A DNA stretch of 64,000 bases from Kribbella capetownensis (GCF_004331485.1 NZ_SJKD01000004.1:496001-560000); one strand, 5' to 3'. Positions 1 to 8,534 are shown, numbered from the stretch's first letter. A program made the numbers and translations. The notes: generated from the sequence alone by a model not told the origin.

Positions 1-1857
1 TCGCAGCACTCTGGCCCGGACCAGGGCCGCGAAGGCGCCGATAACCCGGACATCGAACGTCGGTACGGCGCTCGCGGCGCGATGCACCAGGTCCCGGGCT
101 GCCGTGAGCTCACCCTGGTCCGCACTCACCCAGGCTCGGGCCACGATCGCCGACTGGGGCTCATCCAGGCGAGCCCCGGACGCCGTCGGCGCGGCGGCCT
201 GTGCCGCGAGCTCGCCGGCCCGCCGCAGGTGGCCCCACACGGCCTCCACCAGCGCGGCCATCCCCGAGGCGTCGGCCAAGGCCTCGGACAGACCGGCTTC
301 GTCGGCCATCGCGATCGCCTCGGCGAACGCCTCCGCGGCGCCAGGGAAGTCTCCGCACTGGAGCAGGACCCGGCCTTTGCATCCGGCAACGAGTAGCCTC
401 AGCTCCGGATGGAAGGCCCTCGATCCCACCGACGCGGCGAGGCCGGCTTCGGCGGCGAGTGCGGCGTCCAGCGCCGTGGTGACGTCGGCCTGGAGGCTTG
501 CACAGATCGCGTGCAACACAGTGATCGACAGCTCGTGCGCAGGTGTCCGAGGCGGGACACCTTGGTCGAGGCTGCCTCGAGCCTTGCGCAGTTCCGCCGT
601 ACACAGGTCGACGTCGAACTCCGCGAGTGCTCGAGCGGCCCGCACCACCTCGGCATCCGCTCCCTCGAGGTCGTCGGGAAGGTCGGCGACCAGCCCTCTC
701 AGGAGCTGCCGTTGGCGACCGGCGAGGAGCTGCGCGAAGTCGAAGTCCTCCACCAGATACCGGGCCGCGTCGCCCCACTGTCCCGCCGTGATGGCGTGGC
801 GGACCGCCGTCAGCCGCTGCCCGTTCTGCGCGAACCAGTCGGCGGCGGTGCGGTGAAGCTCTGGGACCAGAGCCGGTCGCTCGAACAACAGCTCGGCCCG
901 CAGGAACTCCCGGAACAGCGACTGGTAGCTGTAGCAGTCGTCGGTCCCGGGAACCGGCTGGGTGAACGCGTTCCCGTGGGACAGGAACTCCAGCGACCGG
1001 CGGTCACAGACGCGACCCGTCAGCGCCTCGGCCAGCGCGGGCCAGAGCTGGTCGACGATGCAGGTCCGGAGCAGGAAGTCGCGCAGCGCGGAGGGCTGCG
1101 TCTGCAGTACCTCGGTCATCAGGAACGCCGCCACGTTCCCCACATCGCCGCGGAACTCCCGGATGGCCTGTGCGGTGTCGGCCTTCCCGGCCAGATTCAT
1201 CGCCGCGAACGTCAGACCCGCCGGCCAGCCGTCCGTCCTGGCCCAGAGCTCTGCCACCTCGGCCGGCGTCAGCTCGAGGTTCTCGTGCCGCATCAGGCCC
1301 GCGGCCTCCTCGACCGTGAAGGCCAGGTCGGCGGCGCGGATCTCCGTCACGGTGCCCGCCAGCCGATAACGATAGAGCGGTAGCGGCGGATCCGCGCGGG
1401 TCAGCAGGACGATGCGTACGCCGGCAGTGCCGCGGATGAGGCGATCGACGCTGTCCCAGAGCTCCGATGCGAGGGTGAGGTCGCCGCAGTCGACCACGAG
1501 GACCAGCGCGGGCTCCTCGGCAGCGGCGGAACCCCTCAGGTGGAGGCCGTCGAGGACGGCCTGCAGCGAAGCCGCGGACTGCTCGCCGGCCGCGTCCACA
1601 GTGATGTGCCTGACCGGGCCGGCCCAGGTGCCGAGTGCCTCCCACGAGAACAGCAGAATCGTCTTCCCGAAGCCCGCGGGCGCGCTGACAAGCGTCAGCG
1701 GGCGCTGTACTCCTTGGCTCACCAGGTCCAGCAGGCGCTGGCGCACCACCGTGCGCCAGGGGATCGCAGACGGTCCCGGCCGGACCGTCTGCTCCTGGTT
1801 GTGTATCGGGATCAAGCGACGTCCGCGCCCGTCCCCTGCTTGCTGACCGCCCGGCAT
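1..1857 (-). CDS. MalT-like LuxR-family (LAL) transcriptional regulator, C-terminus cut by window edge
   Basis: Large ATP-binding LuxR regulator, partial: 619 codons are present and the frame is still open at base 1. The start is ATG 1857 behind a GGAGGGG Shine-Dalgarno. A P-loop APAGFGKT lies at residues 59-66 and a Walker B-like LVLVVDCGD at 118-126, followed by the arginine-rich sensor region and a helical repeat region. It is clearly paralogous to the 865-residue regulator at 29910-32507: the segments RPLTLVSAPAGFGKT, LVVDCGDLT and RLAGTVTEIRA match closely. By analogy the missing end should carry the LuxR helix-turn-helix. It is divergent from the gene at 2147 and shares its upstream region, including the operator at 1993. 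Confidence 0.9.
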   Translation of the reverse strand, partial: MPGGQQAGDGRGRRLIPIHNQEQTVRPGPSAIPWRTVVRQRLLDLVSQGVQRPLTLVSAPAGFGKTILLFSWEALGTWAGPVRHITVDAAGEQSAASLQAVLDGLHLRGSAAAEEPALVLVVDCGDLTLASELWDSVDRLIRGTAGVRIVLLTRADPPLPLYRYRLAGTVTEIRAADLAFTVEEAAGLMRHENLELTPAEVAELWARTDGWPAGLTFAAMNLAGKADTAQAIREFRGDVGNVAAFLMTEVLQTQPSALRDFLLRTCIVDQLWPALAEALTGRVCDRRSLEFLSHGNAFTQPVPGTDDCYSYQSLFREFLRAELLFERPALVPELHRTAADWFAQNGQRLTAVRHAITAGQWGDAARYLVEDFDFAQLLAGRQRQLLRGLVADLPDDLEGADAEVVRAARALAEFDVDLCTAELRKARGSLDQGVPPRTPAHELSITVLHAICASLQADVTTALDAALAAEAGLAASVGSRAFHPELRLLVAGCKGRVLLQCGDFPGAAEAFAEAIAMADEAGLSEALADASGMAALVEAVWGHLRRAGELAAQAAAPTASGARLDEPQSAIVARAWVSADQGELTAARDLVHRAASAVPTFDVRVIGAFAALVRARVLR

Positions 1858-1992
1858 GTATCCCCTCCCGGCGATGGACCCCACGAGTGTTCGACGGGAC
1901 GGTGCGCGGTGGTTTCACCGCAGATTTCGAGACGGGATGACACCGATATTCGTCGACCCTGCCCATGCTGCCTCAGGACCGGCGGCGGTAGC

Positions 1993-2009
1993 TCACCCCT
2001 CAGGGGTGA
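1993..2009. promoter_or_regulatory. 17-bp inverted-repeat operator, site 1 (perfect)
   Basis: TCACCCCTCAGGGGTGA, a perfect match to TCAYCC-N5-GGRTGA. It extends to a 9-bp perfect inverted repeat with one flanking base on each side (1992-2010). It lies in the divergent region between the partial LAL gene (136 bp from its start) and the membrane-protein gene to the right (93 bp from ATG 2102, 138 bp from GTG 2147). Confidence 0.8.
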
Positions 2010-2146
2010 GGCGGGCCGACGCGTGCCACCGCCGGACTCGTTTCACCCTGGCAGGAGGAGGCGGGGTCCGGTCGGCCCGGTGCATGCTGACGCTGAGCTC
2101 GATGGCGGAAGAACGCGATCGAGAACCGGGGCAAAGGACTGAGAAC

Positions 2147-2863
2147 GTGAGCGAGCTGAGGCGGTCATCCGGCGCCGATCTACCCGATCCCGGCACATCC
2201 CGCGGCACGAGCCGAACGATCCGGTCGTGGTGTGTCTACCTGGCCACCACCATCGGGCTTGTTTGCGCGATCGCCGCCTGGGGTCTGGTCGGGGTCGTCA
2301 TCAGTGTGGTCGTCGTTGCGATGGCGACAGCCGTCGTCGCCTCGTCGATGTGGGGAGGGGACGGACGGGTCGCGGTGGCCAGGGTCGTCCGGGTCACGGT
2401 GGGTGCCGGGCTGATGACGCCGGCCGCCGTGGGCCTGATCGCGGTCGCCAAGGTCGCGGGCGTACTGGTCGTGGTGATCCTGGCAGTGACCACGCCGGCT
2501 CTCACCTCGCTCGTCCAGGCGCGACGCAAGGCCAAGGGGGATCGTCTCGTCGTACGGCCGGAGCCGACGACACCTCGCGACTCCGTGACGCCGCTCGCCG
2601 ACGGTCCTGCGGCCAAGGCGGCGCCGGACCTCGGCTCGCTCGGCGACGAGGCGTTGTGCTTGGCCTGGCGCCGGAGCTTCCGCCTGCTGGAGACCGCCCC
2701 GACGGCTGCGGAGCGCCTGTCCGTCGTCGAGAAGCGTCAGCAGTACCTCGACGAGCTCCATCGGCGCTCTCCGGACGGACTCGCGGCCTGGCTCGCGTCC
2801 GGCGCACGAGCATCCGGCAACCCGCTTCCGTACGTCGACGATGCGCGGCGCCGAGCCAGCTGA
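2147..2863 (+). CDS. Membrane protein of unknown function with cytoplasmic tail
   Basis: I do not recognise this protein. From GTG 2147 it has 238 residues. Hydrophobic segments cover about residues 25-60 and 75-115, so roughly four membrane spans. The C-terminal tail of about 120 residues is soluble and charged, with a helical section near VEKRQQYLDELHRR. GTG 2147 was chosen because AAAGGA precedes it by 8 bases. ATG 2102 in the same frame lacks a Shine-Dalgarno but would put the operator at the usual distance. It stands alone and converges with the DUF7144 operon to its right. Confidence 0.7.
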   Translation: MSELRRSSGADLPDPGTSRGTSRTIRSWCVYLATTIGLVCAIAAWGLVGVVISVVVVAMATAVVASSMWGGDGRVAVARVVRVTVGAGLMTPAAVGLIAVAKVAGVLVVVILAVTTPALTSLVQARRKAKGDRLVVRPEPTTPRDSVTPLADGPAAKAAPDLGSLGDEALCLAWRRSFRLLETAPTAAERLSVVEKRQQYLDELHRRSPDGLAAWLASGARASGNPLPYVDDARRRAS

Positions 2864-2896
2864 GTCAAGGACCCAGCTGGGGCGCCGCGCCGTCAC

Positions 2897-3379
2897 TCAG
2901 GCCATCGGGGGGATGCGCTGCTTGGTGGCTGAGAGCTGGATCTCTTCCTGCTCGTTCCAGTCCACGTCGCCCTGCCCGCCGATCCGCTCGCGTACGTCGG
3001 ACCACCGGACGGTCAGGGCGAACAGTACGACGACGTCCAGCGCGATCATCAGCAGCGACCAGACCGGGTATGCGCCGAGCCAAGCGATCTGCGTCACCGC
3101 GTGCAGGCACACGAGCACGATGGCCGCGAACCTGGCCCACGTCTGCGCCGCGAGCAGGCCCGCTGCCACACCGAGCATGAGCAGCCCGGAGATGAGCAGC
3201 ACCCAGCCGTAGCCGGTCGTGTCGACAACGATGAGGTTGTTCCGCGTCATGGCCAGGCGCTCGTCGTTGAACAGGGCGATGAATCCCTGGAAGACGTTGA
3301 CCATTCCGATCACCACGAGCAGCGAGCCGGCGAACACGACGATGCCGGCCAGCACGCCCCCACCTCTCTTCTCAGCCAT
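2897..3379 (-). CDS. DUF7144-family four-helix membrane protein (copy 1)
   Basis: Small integral membrane protein of 160 residues. Four hydrophobic segments are visible, with the family pattern FQGFIALFN(D/E)-x-(R/L) after the first span, a TxGYGWVLLISGLL second span and a QTWAR turn before the third. The start ATG 3379 has GAGGAG six bases upstream. It lies 23 bp downstream of a second DUF7144 gene and is almost certainly cotranscribed with it. Family function is unknown. The C-terminal tail (GDVDWNEQEEIQ) is longer and more acidic than in the other three copies in this window. Confidence 0.8.
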   Translation of the reverse strand: MAEKRGGGVLAGIVVFAGSLLVVIGMVNVFQGFIALFNDERLAMTRNNLIVVDTTGYGWVLLISGLLMLGVAAGLLAAQTWARFAAIVLVCLHAVTQIAWLGAYPVWSLLMIALDVVVLFALTVRWSDVRERIGGQGDVDWNEQEEIQLSATKQRIPPMA

Positions 3380-3402
3380 CTCGGTCTCCTCTGAATCGGC
3401 CG

Positions 3403-3846
3403 TCAGGCTCTGGCATCGTGGAGATCGCGACCGTGGACGGCCAGCGCCCAGATGACGAAGATGTCGATGGCGATGATGGTCAGCGCCCAGAACGGGTAGT
3501 ACGGGATGAAGGTGAAGTTGGCCAGTGCACTCAGCACGGCCAGGATGATGCCCACGACCCGCGCCCAGGTCTGTCCCGCCATGACGGCGAGTCCGGCCAG
3601 CAGTACCGCGATGCCGAACAGCAGGTGGATCCAGCCCCAGGCGGTCGCGTCGAACTGGAACAAGTAGTTGCGGGTGGATACGTAGAACTCGTTCTCGAAG
3701 AGCGCCACCAGGCCGGAAAATGCCTGGAAGCCTCCGGACATCACCATCATGACGCCGGCGAACAGGATGAAGCCGACCGCCCAGCCGCTGACCTCGTGTG
3801 ACTCGCTCGCGCCTTCGTACTGCGATGCTGCAGCCCCTTGTGCCAC
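3403..3846 (-). CDS. DUF7144-family four-helix membrane protein (copy 2)
   Basis: 147 residues from GTG 3846, with AAGGGAG 8 bases upstream. Four membrane spans are visible: GWAVGFILFAGVMMVMSGG, WGWIHLLFGIAVLLAG, ARVVGIILAVLSALANF and FWALTIIAIDIFVIWAL. The family signature FQAFSGLVALFENEFY sits between spans 1 and 2. This is the first gene of a two-gene operon with copy 1. Its promoter region contains operator site 2, 90 bp upstream. Copies 2, 3 (24257) and 4 (29456) resemble each other more than copy 1. No enzymatic residues are apparent; an envelope or stress role is inferred only from the company it keeps. Confidence 0.85.
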   Translation of the reverse strand: MAQGAAASQYEGASESHEVSGWAVGFILFAGVMMVMSGGFQAFSGLVALFENEFYVSTRNYLFQFDATAWGWIHLLFGIAVLLAGLAVMAGQTWARVVGIILAVLSALANFTFIPYYPFWALTIIAIDIFVIWALAVHGRDLHDARA

Positions 3847-3935
3847 TGTCGTTCACTCCCTTGTGCACGTCGTGATCGAACCGTTCCGCCGCAGCGGAGA
3901 TGGCACCAGGCTGACCCAGCACCCCGGCCGCGGCA

Positions 3936-3952
3936 TCATCCCCAGGGGACGA
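3936..3952. promoter_or_regulatory. 17-bp inverted-repeat operator, site 2
   Basis: TCATCCCCAGGGGACGA, one mismatch in the right half (GGACGA for GGRTGA). It is located 90 bp upstream of the GTG of the DUF7144 pair, in the 114-bp gap before the next leftward operon ends. Confidence 0.7.
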
Positions 3953-3960
3953 GCGCCCGC

Positions 3961-4158
3961 TCAGATCTCGACGCTGACCGGAAAGGTGGCGATCCAGCCG
4001 ACGGCGATGACGAACACGAGGCAGCCGACCCCGAGGAGGATCCAGCGCAGCCGGCGGCCGGCGATCTTGGTGCTCATCCCGGCGAAGAACAAAACCACGG
4101 CGTACAGGACGACGGTGAGCACATAGTTGCTCGCTATCTGTAGGTGGATCTCTGCCAG
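3961..4158 (-). CDS. Small two-helix membrane protein, start uncertain
   Basis: An open frame of about 65 codons ends at the TGA at 3961-3963 and follows the DUF4239 gene in the same frame right after its stop. The translation contains two convincing hydrophobic helices, VLTVVLYAVVLFFAG and WILLGVGCLVFVIAVGWIA, split by a basic loop (KIAGRRLR). No ATG lies before the first helix. CTG 4158 is taken as the outer start, GTG 4122 (53 residues) is the alternative, and neither has a good Shine-Dalgarno. Translation may depend on coupling to the upstream gene. Function unknown. Confidence 0.45.
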   Translation of the reverse strand: MAEIHLQIASNYVLTVVLYAVVLFFAGMSTKIAGRRLRWILLGVGCLVFVIAVGWIATFPVSVEI

Positions 4159-4182
4159 GTGCGGCCGTGCTCGGGCCGCTCG

Positions 4183-5007
4183 TCAGCGCCGGTTGCCGTC
4201 ATCATCGCACGGAGGGGTCACAGTGAGCCCGATCAACTTGGTCTGGGAATCGATCAGGCTGATGGTTCGCTCCATCGCCGTCGGTTGCAGCCTGCCCACC
4301 CCGTCACCGTGCGGGTGGTCGAAGAACACCAGCAGGAACAGCATCAGGGTGATGACCACCGTCACGCTGCCCATCAGGACGCCCTGCGTCACCGCGCGCT
4401 CGCCCGGGTCGGCGAAGAACAGCAGGTACACGAAGATCACCGCCGAGATCACCGACAGGACCAGCCACAACGGCGTCGGGATGATCCCCTCCGCGCCGTG
4501 CACCCGGTCGATGCGTGCCTGTTCGCGGTCGGCGGTCTGGTCCATCCACCGGTCGTACGCCGACTGCTCGACCGGAGTTCGCGGATCGACGGCCGAGATC
4601 GTCCGGAACATCTCCACACCCCACGGGTTGACGGAGTTGCCGAGCGTGCCGGTGTTCACCGCGTTCCACTCGACCCCGGCGACGGACCGGGCGTAGCAGA
4701 TCAGCTCGCCGGTGAGGTCCGTCCGGGCGTTGACGGGCAGGAACTGCGCCGTCTGAAGCTGCTGCGCCACGATCGTCGCCTCGGACTCGGCGCCGGCCCG
4801 CGACTGGTCGTACGACGTGAACGACAAGAAGATGATGAAACCGAGCAGCACGGAGAACCCGGTGGCCAGCACACCGAAGACACCCGAGGCGCGGTCACCG
4901 TCACTGAAGTAGCTGCCCTGCGGCGCCCGCCTGCGCACGAAGAGCATTGCGGTGACGGTGACCGCGGTCGTGAGGACCGTGATCACCAGGGCCCAGACGA
5001 TGTTCAT
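4183..5007 (-). CDS. DUF4239 (bestrophin-like domain) membrane protein
   Basis: 274 residues with the DUF4239 layout: an N-terminal span (residues 1-22), a second span in GVFGVLATGFSVLLGFIIFLSF (about 42-63) followed by the conserved SYDQSR, then a long extracytoplasmic or cytoplasmic helical segment of about 110 residues, and two C-terminal spans (about 178-198 and 205-228). The family is distantly related to bestrophin-like proteins; a channel role is only a possibility. It lies 6 bp after the membrane protein at 5014 in a four-gene leftward operon that starts at 6636. Confidence 0.8.
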   Translation of the reverse strand: MNIVWALVITVLTTAVTVTAMLFVRRRAPQGSYFSDGDRASGVFGVLATGFSVLLGFIIFLSFTSYDQSRAGAESEATIVAQQLQTAQFLPVNARTDLTGELICYARSVAGVEWNAVNTGTLGNSVNPWGVEMFRTISAVDPRTPVEQSAYDRWMDQTADREQARIDRVHGAEGIIPTPLWLVLSVISAVIFVYLLFFADPGERAVTQGVLMGSVTVVITLMLFLLVFFDHPHGDGVGRLQPTAMERTISLIDSQTKLIGLTVTPPCDDDGNRR

Positions 5008-5013
5008 GCGCCG

Positions 5014-6324
5014 CTAGTTCGCGGTTCCGGGTACAGCTTGGGCTTCGGGCGGTGGGACGGGACGGGAGGCGGTCGTCGCCCGGCCGGCGCCGACCAGGAC
5101 CTGCACGACGATCAGCAACAGGGCCACCAGTGCGAGCGACCAGAACAAGCGGGACGTCGAGATGTTGTTGCCCCAGAGCAGTACGACGGCGCCGACGAAG
5201 CCGATGACCACGCGCAACCACCGGGCGTTGACCGCGACCCATCGGCCCGCGGTGCCGACCGGGCCGTCGGCCAGGGCTCCGCCGATACCCTCCAAACCAT
5301 CGCGTAGGGCGCCGCGCACGGCAGAGCCGGACTTGTTGGGTCCCGCGAACCAGCCCATCACGATGATGATCAAACCCAGCCGGAAGAAGACCTGCCGGCC
5401 ACGCTCGAGGTAGGACAGCAGCTGGTCGTAGAAGACCGCGCTCGCCGGACCGAACGTCGTACCCGACAGGGCGTCGATGAACAGCTGCCGTCCGATGGTC
5501 AGCGCCAGCGCGATCAGCAGCGCGTTCCCCGCGAGTAGTGCACCGATGATCACCGTCGTCCGCGGACGCCGGCGCGAGAGCACCAGAGCGAGCAGATAGA
5601 GCGCCGCCACCACTACGATCAGCCACTGCGCCACCGGGTTCGCGAACGCGTAGATCGTCCGCATTTGCTTCACCTGAGGCGCTTCCACCAACACGATCTG
5701 CTTGTCGACGTCAGGGATGGGCACGTTCTGCAGGATGGTGAGTCCCCGGTCGACCAGGCGTTGCTTGACCTGGTCGATGACCTGGGAGACATCGAGGACG
5801 ATCTGTTCACCCTGCAGCGAGACGGCGCCGGTCTGATCACCCCTCAGCACGCGCTGGAGGGTCTGCTGGGCTCTGGTGTTGGCGGCCGTCCACAGGTCGG
5901 CGAACGCGTCGGACGCGAGGAACTCCCGGACCTGGCGGTCGATCAGGCTGTTGATCGCGCCGGACAGCGGTCCGACCAGTCGCTGCAACCGCGGCCGGTC
6001 GGTGATGACACCGGAGAACACGTCGTTGAGGAGCGCCTCGATGTCGACCTGATCCTGGATCGTGTCGGTGACCTTGGTGGCGATGGCGTTCTGCACCTCC
6101 GGCGAGTTCACCAGAGGGCCGACGGTGTTCACGTAGCGCGTGGTGTCGTTCAGCGTGCGCTGTCCCCAGTAGGCGATCGCCGCCGGCGTCGTCAGCAACG
6201 CCGCCAGCACCAGGCAGACGATCACCGCGGCCGTACGCCCCCTGGACGGCCGCTTCGACTCAGTCGCCTCGACGGGCACGCTGCTCACTGGACCACCGGA
6301 CGGGGTGGAGTCTGGGACAGACAT
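5014..6324 (-). CDS. Polytopic membrane protein with large external domain, unknown function
   Basis: 436 residues. After a short charged N-terminus there is one span (about 31-53), then a soluble region of about 170 residues rich in Asn/Gln/Asp (QRTLNDTTRYVNTVGPLV onward) that probably faces outside. Five more hydrophobic segments fall between about 230 and 415, and the C-terminal tail is Pro-rich. The pattern matches a family of uncharacterised actinobacterial membrane proteins; no catalytic motif was seen. It is the second gene of the leftward operon, 12 bp after the small membrane gene and 6 bp before the DUF4239 gene. Confidence 0.75.
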   Translation of the reverse strand: MSVPDSTPSGGPVSSVPVEATESKRPSRGRTAAVIVCLVLAALLTTPAAIAYWGQRTLNDTTRYVNTVGPLVNSPEVQNAIATKVTDTIQDQVDIEALLNDVFSGVITDRPRLQRLVGPLSGAINSLIDRQVREFLASDAFADLWTAANTRAQQTLQRVLRGDQTGAVSLQGEQIVLDVSQVIDQVKQRLVDRGLTILQNVPIPDVDKQIVLVEAPQVKQMRTIYAFANPVAQWLIVVVAALYLLALVLSRRRPRTTVIIGALLAGNALLIALALTIGRQLFIDALSGTTFGPASAVFYDQLLSYLERGRQVFFRLGLIIIVMGWFAGPNKSGSAVRGALRDGLEGIGGALADGPVGTAGRWVAVNARWLRVVIGFVGAVVLLWGNNISTSRLFWSLALVALLLIVVQVLVGAGRATTASRPVPPPEAQAVPGTAN

Positions 6325-6336
6325 GCCTGCGCCTCC

Positions 6337-6636
6337 TCACGCCTGGACGGTGCCTGGGTAGCCGGGGGCCTGGCGGCGCTGGGTCCAGCCGGCGCCCCAG
6401 TGGGCGACGTCGAGGAGCCCGGCGAGGACGATCCAGAACCAGTCGAAGCCGTTCAGGCCGCCGCCCGTGTACAGGACGACGTACATCAGCGTCGCGAACG
6501 GAAGGAAGATGATGCCGAGCAGCGGCCAGAACCATGAGTCGAAGGCGGCGTCCACCAGCTTGGGGCGCGCGATCCAGACGATCAACAGGCCGAGCCGCGG
6601 AAAGATCCCGGCGAACAAGGCGAAGAAACACCCCAT
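6337..6636 (-). CDS. Small three-helix membrane protein
   Basis: 99 residues from ATG 6636, chosen because AAAGGA precedes it by six bases; an in-frame ATG 18 bases further out has no such site. Hydrophobic segments lie at about residues 3-22 (FFALFAGIFPRLGLLIVWIA), 37-58 and 66-82, with WFWPLLGIIFLPFATLMYV and GLNGFDWFWIVLAGLLD motifs typical of small actinobacterial envelope proteins. It is the first gene of the four-gene operon 6636-3961, and operator site 3 lies 61 bp upstream. Function unknown. Confidence 0.75.
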   Translation of the reverse strand: MGCFFALFAGIFPRLGLLIVWIARPKLVDAAFDSWFWPLLGIIFLPFATLMYVVLYTGGGLNGFDWFWIVLAGLLDVAHWGAGWTQRRQAPGYPGTVQA

Positions 6637-6696
6637 GTCTGTCCTTTCGCGCACTCGGTCGACTTGGATCGTTGCGCGCGGGGCTGAGGCTGAGCA

Positions 6697-6713
6697 TCAT
6701 CCGTGCGGGGTGA
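6697..6713. promoter_or_regulatory. 17-bp inverted-repeat operator, site 3 (perfect)
   Basis: TCATCCGTGCGGGGTGA, a perfect match. It sits 61 bp upstream of the leftward operon starting at 6636, in a divergent promoter region that also holds site 4. Confidence 0.8.
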
Positions 6714-6744
6714 ATCGACCCAGCGCGGCTCACCGCTCACGACC

Positions 6745-6761
6745 TAGTCCGCCCGGGGTGA
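6745..6761. promoter_or_regulatory. 17-bp inverted-repeat operator, site 4 (degenerate left half)
   Basis: TAGTCCGCCCGGGGTGA, with two mismatches in the left half and a perfect right half. It sits 87 bp upstream of the rightward DUF1269 operon, which matches the spacing of the other sites. Taken together with site 3, each arm of this divergent region has its own copy. Confidence 0.55.
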
Positions 6762-6848
6762 GGCTTTCCGCCGGGGCCGGAGGAAAGGTGAGGGCGACAG
6801 GTACGTCGGACCGCGCGGTCGCGGTCGCCTGATCCGGAGGAGAGACCC

Positions 6849-7349
6849 GTGGGATCTGACAAGAACGCCCCAGTCGACCTGTACATCGCCGCGTACACGA
6901 ACTCGGAGGCAGCCCAAGGTGACTGGGACGCCATCAAGCAAGCCGCCTCGGACGATCTGATCAAGGTCGACGGACTCGTCCTGGTCAGCCGCGGCACCGA
7001 CGGCAAGATCAACGTCGACGACGATTTCCACACGGCGGCGAAGGGTGCGGCGTGGGGCGCGGTCGGCGGTGCGGTACTCGGCCTCATCTTCCCGCCCAGC
7101 CTGCTGGCGAGTGCGGTGGTCGGTGCGGGTGCGGGCCTCGGTATCGGAGGCCTCAAGTCCCACCGGGAGAAGAAGGCGATCAAGGCCGACCTCGAAGACA
7201 CCCTGCCGCTCAACAGTTCCGGCATCGTGGCACTGTTCGAGGAGACCTGGGTCACCGATGTCGACAAGGCCCTGTCGCATGCGGACAAGGTGACCAAGCA
7301 CGAGGTCGACGCGGACAGTGCGACGGAGGTCAAGAAGGCCGCCAAGTAG
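6849..7349 (+). CDS. DUF1269-family protein
   Basis: 166 residues from GTG 6849, with GGAGGAG seven bases upstream. The N-terminal soluble part resembles a ferredoxin-like fold (VDLYIAAYTNSEAAQGDWDAI). A Gly/Ala-rich hydrophobic hairpin follows at about 60-98 (GAAWGAVGGAVLGLIFPPSLLASAVVGAGAGLGIGG), and then a charged helical C-terminus. This is the usual DUF1269 arrangement, a small membrane-associated stress protein of unknown mechanism. It is the first of three tandem genes (gaps of 15 and 14 bp) that likely share a promoter with operator site 4. Confidence 0.8.
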   Translation: MGSDKNAPVDLYIAAYTNSEAAQGDWDAIKQAASDDLIKVDGLVLVSRGTDGKINVDDDFHTAAKGAAWGAVGGAVLGLIFPPSLLASAVVGAGAGLGIGGLKSHREKKAIKADLEDTLPLNSSGIVALFEETWVTDVDKALSHADKVTKHEVDADSATEVKKAAK

Positions 7350-7364
7350 TCGCGAGCACAGGCC

Positions 7365-7844
7365 ATGCTGCGAACCGGGGTCCGTCGATCCGTCGTCGCC
7401 GCGCTGGCGACCGTTGCCCTGCTAGTCGTACCGATGGCCTGCAGCGACAGCTCGACACAGGGTACGACGGCTCCGTCACCGACTGCGGCGCCGCAGGCAA
7501 CGGGGGAGCCGTCGGCGGACTGCGCTGCCGCGACGGCTCTGAAGTCGTCGCTGGACACCCTCATGAACGTGCAGCCGTTGCAGGACGGTCTCACCGCGCT
7601 GAACACCGCCATGGCCGGCGTCAAGACCAGCCTGGACGCCGCGGCGGCCTCGGCCTCGGCCAATCTGCAACCCGCCGTCGAGGGTGTGAAGACGGCGTTC
7701 TCAGGCTTGGAGACCGCGGCCAGTGGCCTGACCGCGGACACCCTGAGGGAGAAGGCTCCGGCGATCGGTACGGCGCTCGCACAAGTCGGCACCGCGGCTT
7801 CGTCGTTCGCCACAACGCTGAAACAGAGCTGTCCGGCGAGCTGA
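7365..7844 (+). CDS. Putative secreted lipoprotein
   Basis: 159 residues with a classical lipoprotein signal peptide: basic start (MLRTGVRRS), hydrophobic core and lipobox VPMAC with the acylated Cys at about residue 26. A Ser/Thr/Pro linker follows, then an Ala-rich amphipathic helical region (about 50-155) that looks like a helical bundle or coiled coil. Only one further Cys pair position is seen (DCAA and QSCPAS), which could form a disulfide. No Shine-Dalgarno is obvious; the close spacing to the DUF1269 gene suggests coupling. Function unknown. Confidence 0.75.
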   Translation: MLRTGVRRSVVAALATVALLVVPMACSDSSTQGTTAPSPTAAPQATGEPSADCAAATALKSSLDTLMNVQPLQDGLTALNTAMAGVKTSLDAAAASASANLQPAVEGVKTAFSGLETAASGLTADTLREKAPAIGTALAQVGTAASSFATTLKQSCPAS

Positions 7845-7858
7845 GCGCAGGAGTGGGT

Positions 7859-8527
7859 ATGGGTGGCGTGATCGGCGAGATCCTTCCCCTGGCCCTGGGC
7901 GTCGCGATCAGCCCGATCCCCATCATCGCGGCGATCCTCATGCTGCTGTCGCCGAAGGCGAAGGCAACCAGCGTCGGGTTCCTCATCGGCTGGATCGCCG
8001 GGATCATCGTCGCGTCCGTCGCCTTCACGTTGCTGTCCGCGGTTCTGCCCGAGAACGACCCGGACGCCTCGAATCCGGTCCAGGGCACGATCAAACTCGT
8101 CCTCGGCCTGCTGCTGATCCTGTTGGCCGCCAGACAATGGCGGGGCCGTCCACACGGTCAGGCGCCCGAGTTGCCGAAATGGATGTCGGCCATCGACACC
8201 CTGACCCCGGTCAAGGGCGCCGGCCTCGGCTTTCTCCTCTCGGCGCTGAACCCCAAGAACCTCATCATGGCGGCCGGTGCGGGCATCGCGATCGGTGGCA
8301 GCAACCTCGGCAACGGTCAGATCGTTGTCGTCATCGCCGTCTTCACGGTGATCGCCGCGTGTACCGTCGCGGTGCCCGTCATCGCCTACCTTGCGGCCGC
8401 CGACCGAATGGCCCAGCCACTCGAGACGCTGCGCGAGTGGCTGGTCCGGGAGAACGCCGTCGTGATGGCGGTCCTTCTCCTCGTCATCGGTGTGGTCATG
8501 ATCGGCAAGGGGATCGGGAGCTTCTAG
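7859..8527 (+). CDS. GAP/SfLAP-family (sulfolipid-1-addressing-protein-like) transporter
   Basis: 222 residues, six predicted spans. The start is ATG 7859 with AGGAG five bases upstream. The N-terminus GEILPLALGVAISPIPIIAAILML and the motif LSALNPKNLIMAAGAGIAI at mid-protein are typical of the GAP family (PF11139, named after the mycobacterial sulfolipid-addressing protein), itself related to LysE-type exporters. Substrate cannot be read from the sequence. It is the third gene of the 6849-8527 operon and converges with the arylsulfatase gene with only 7 bp between stops. Confidence 0.85.
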   Translation: MGGVIGEILPLALGVAISPIPIIAAILMLLSPKAKATSVGFLIGWIAGIIVASVAFTLLSAVLPENDPDASNPVQGTIKLVLGLLLILLAARQWRGRPHGQAPELPKWMSAIDTLTPVKGAGLGFLLSALNPKNLIMAAGAGIAIGGSNLGNGQIVVVIAVFTVIAACTVAVPVIAYLAAADRMAQPLETLREWLVRENAVVMAVLLLVIGVVMIGKGIGSF

Positions 8528-8534
8528 CCGGTCC

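Noticed and set aside
2871-2885. GC-rich palindrome between the genes ending at 2863 and 2897 as a terminator
   Set aside because: CCCAGCTGGG has no loop and no U tract, so it cannot be distinguished from background in this composition.
4144-5307. Long plus-strand frame opposite DUF4239 and the polytopic membrane gene
   Set aside because: The minus-strand proteins have coherent membrane segments and family motifs. The plus frame is a charged His/Asp/Arg-rich shadow.
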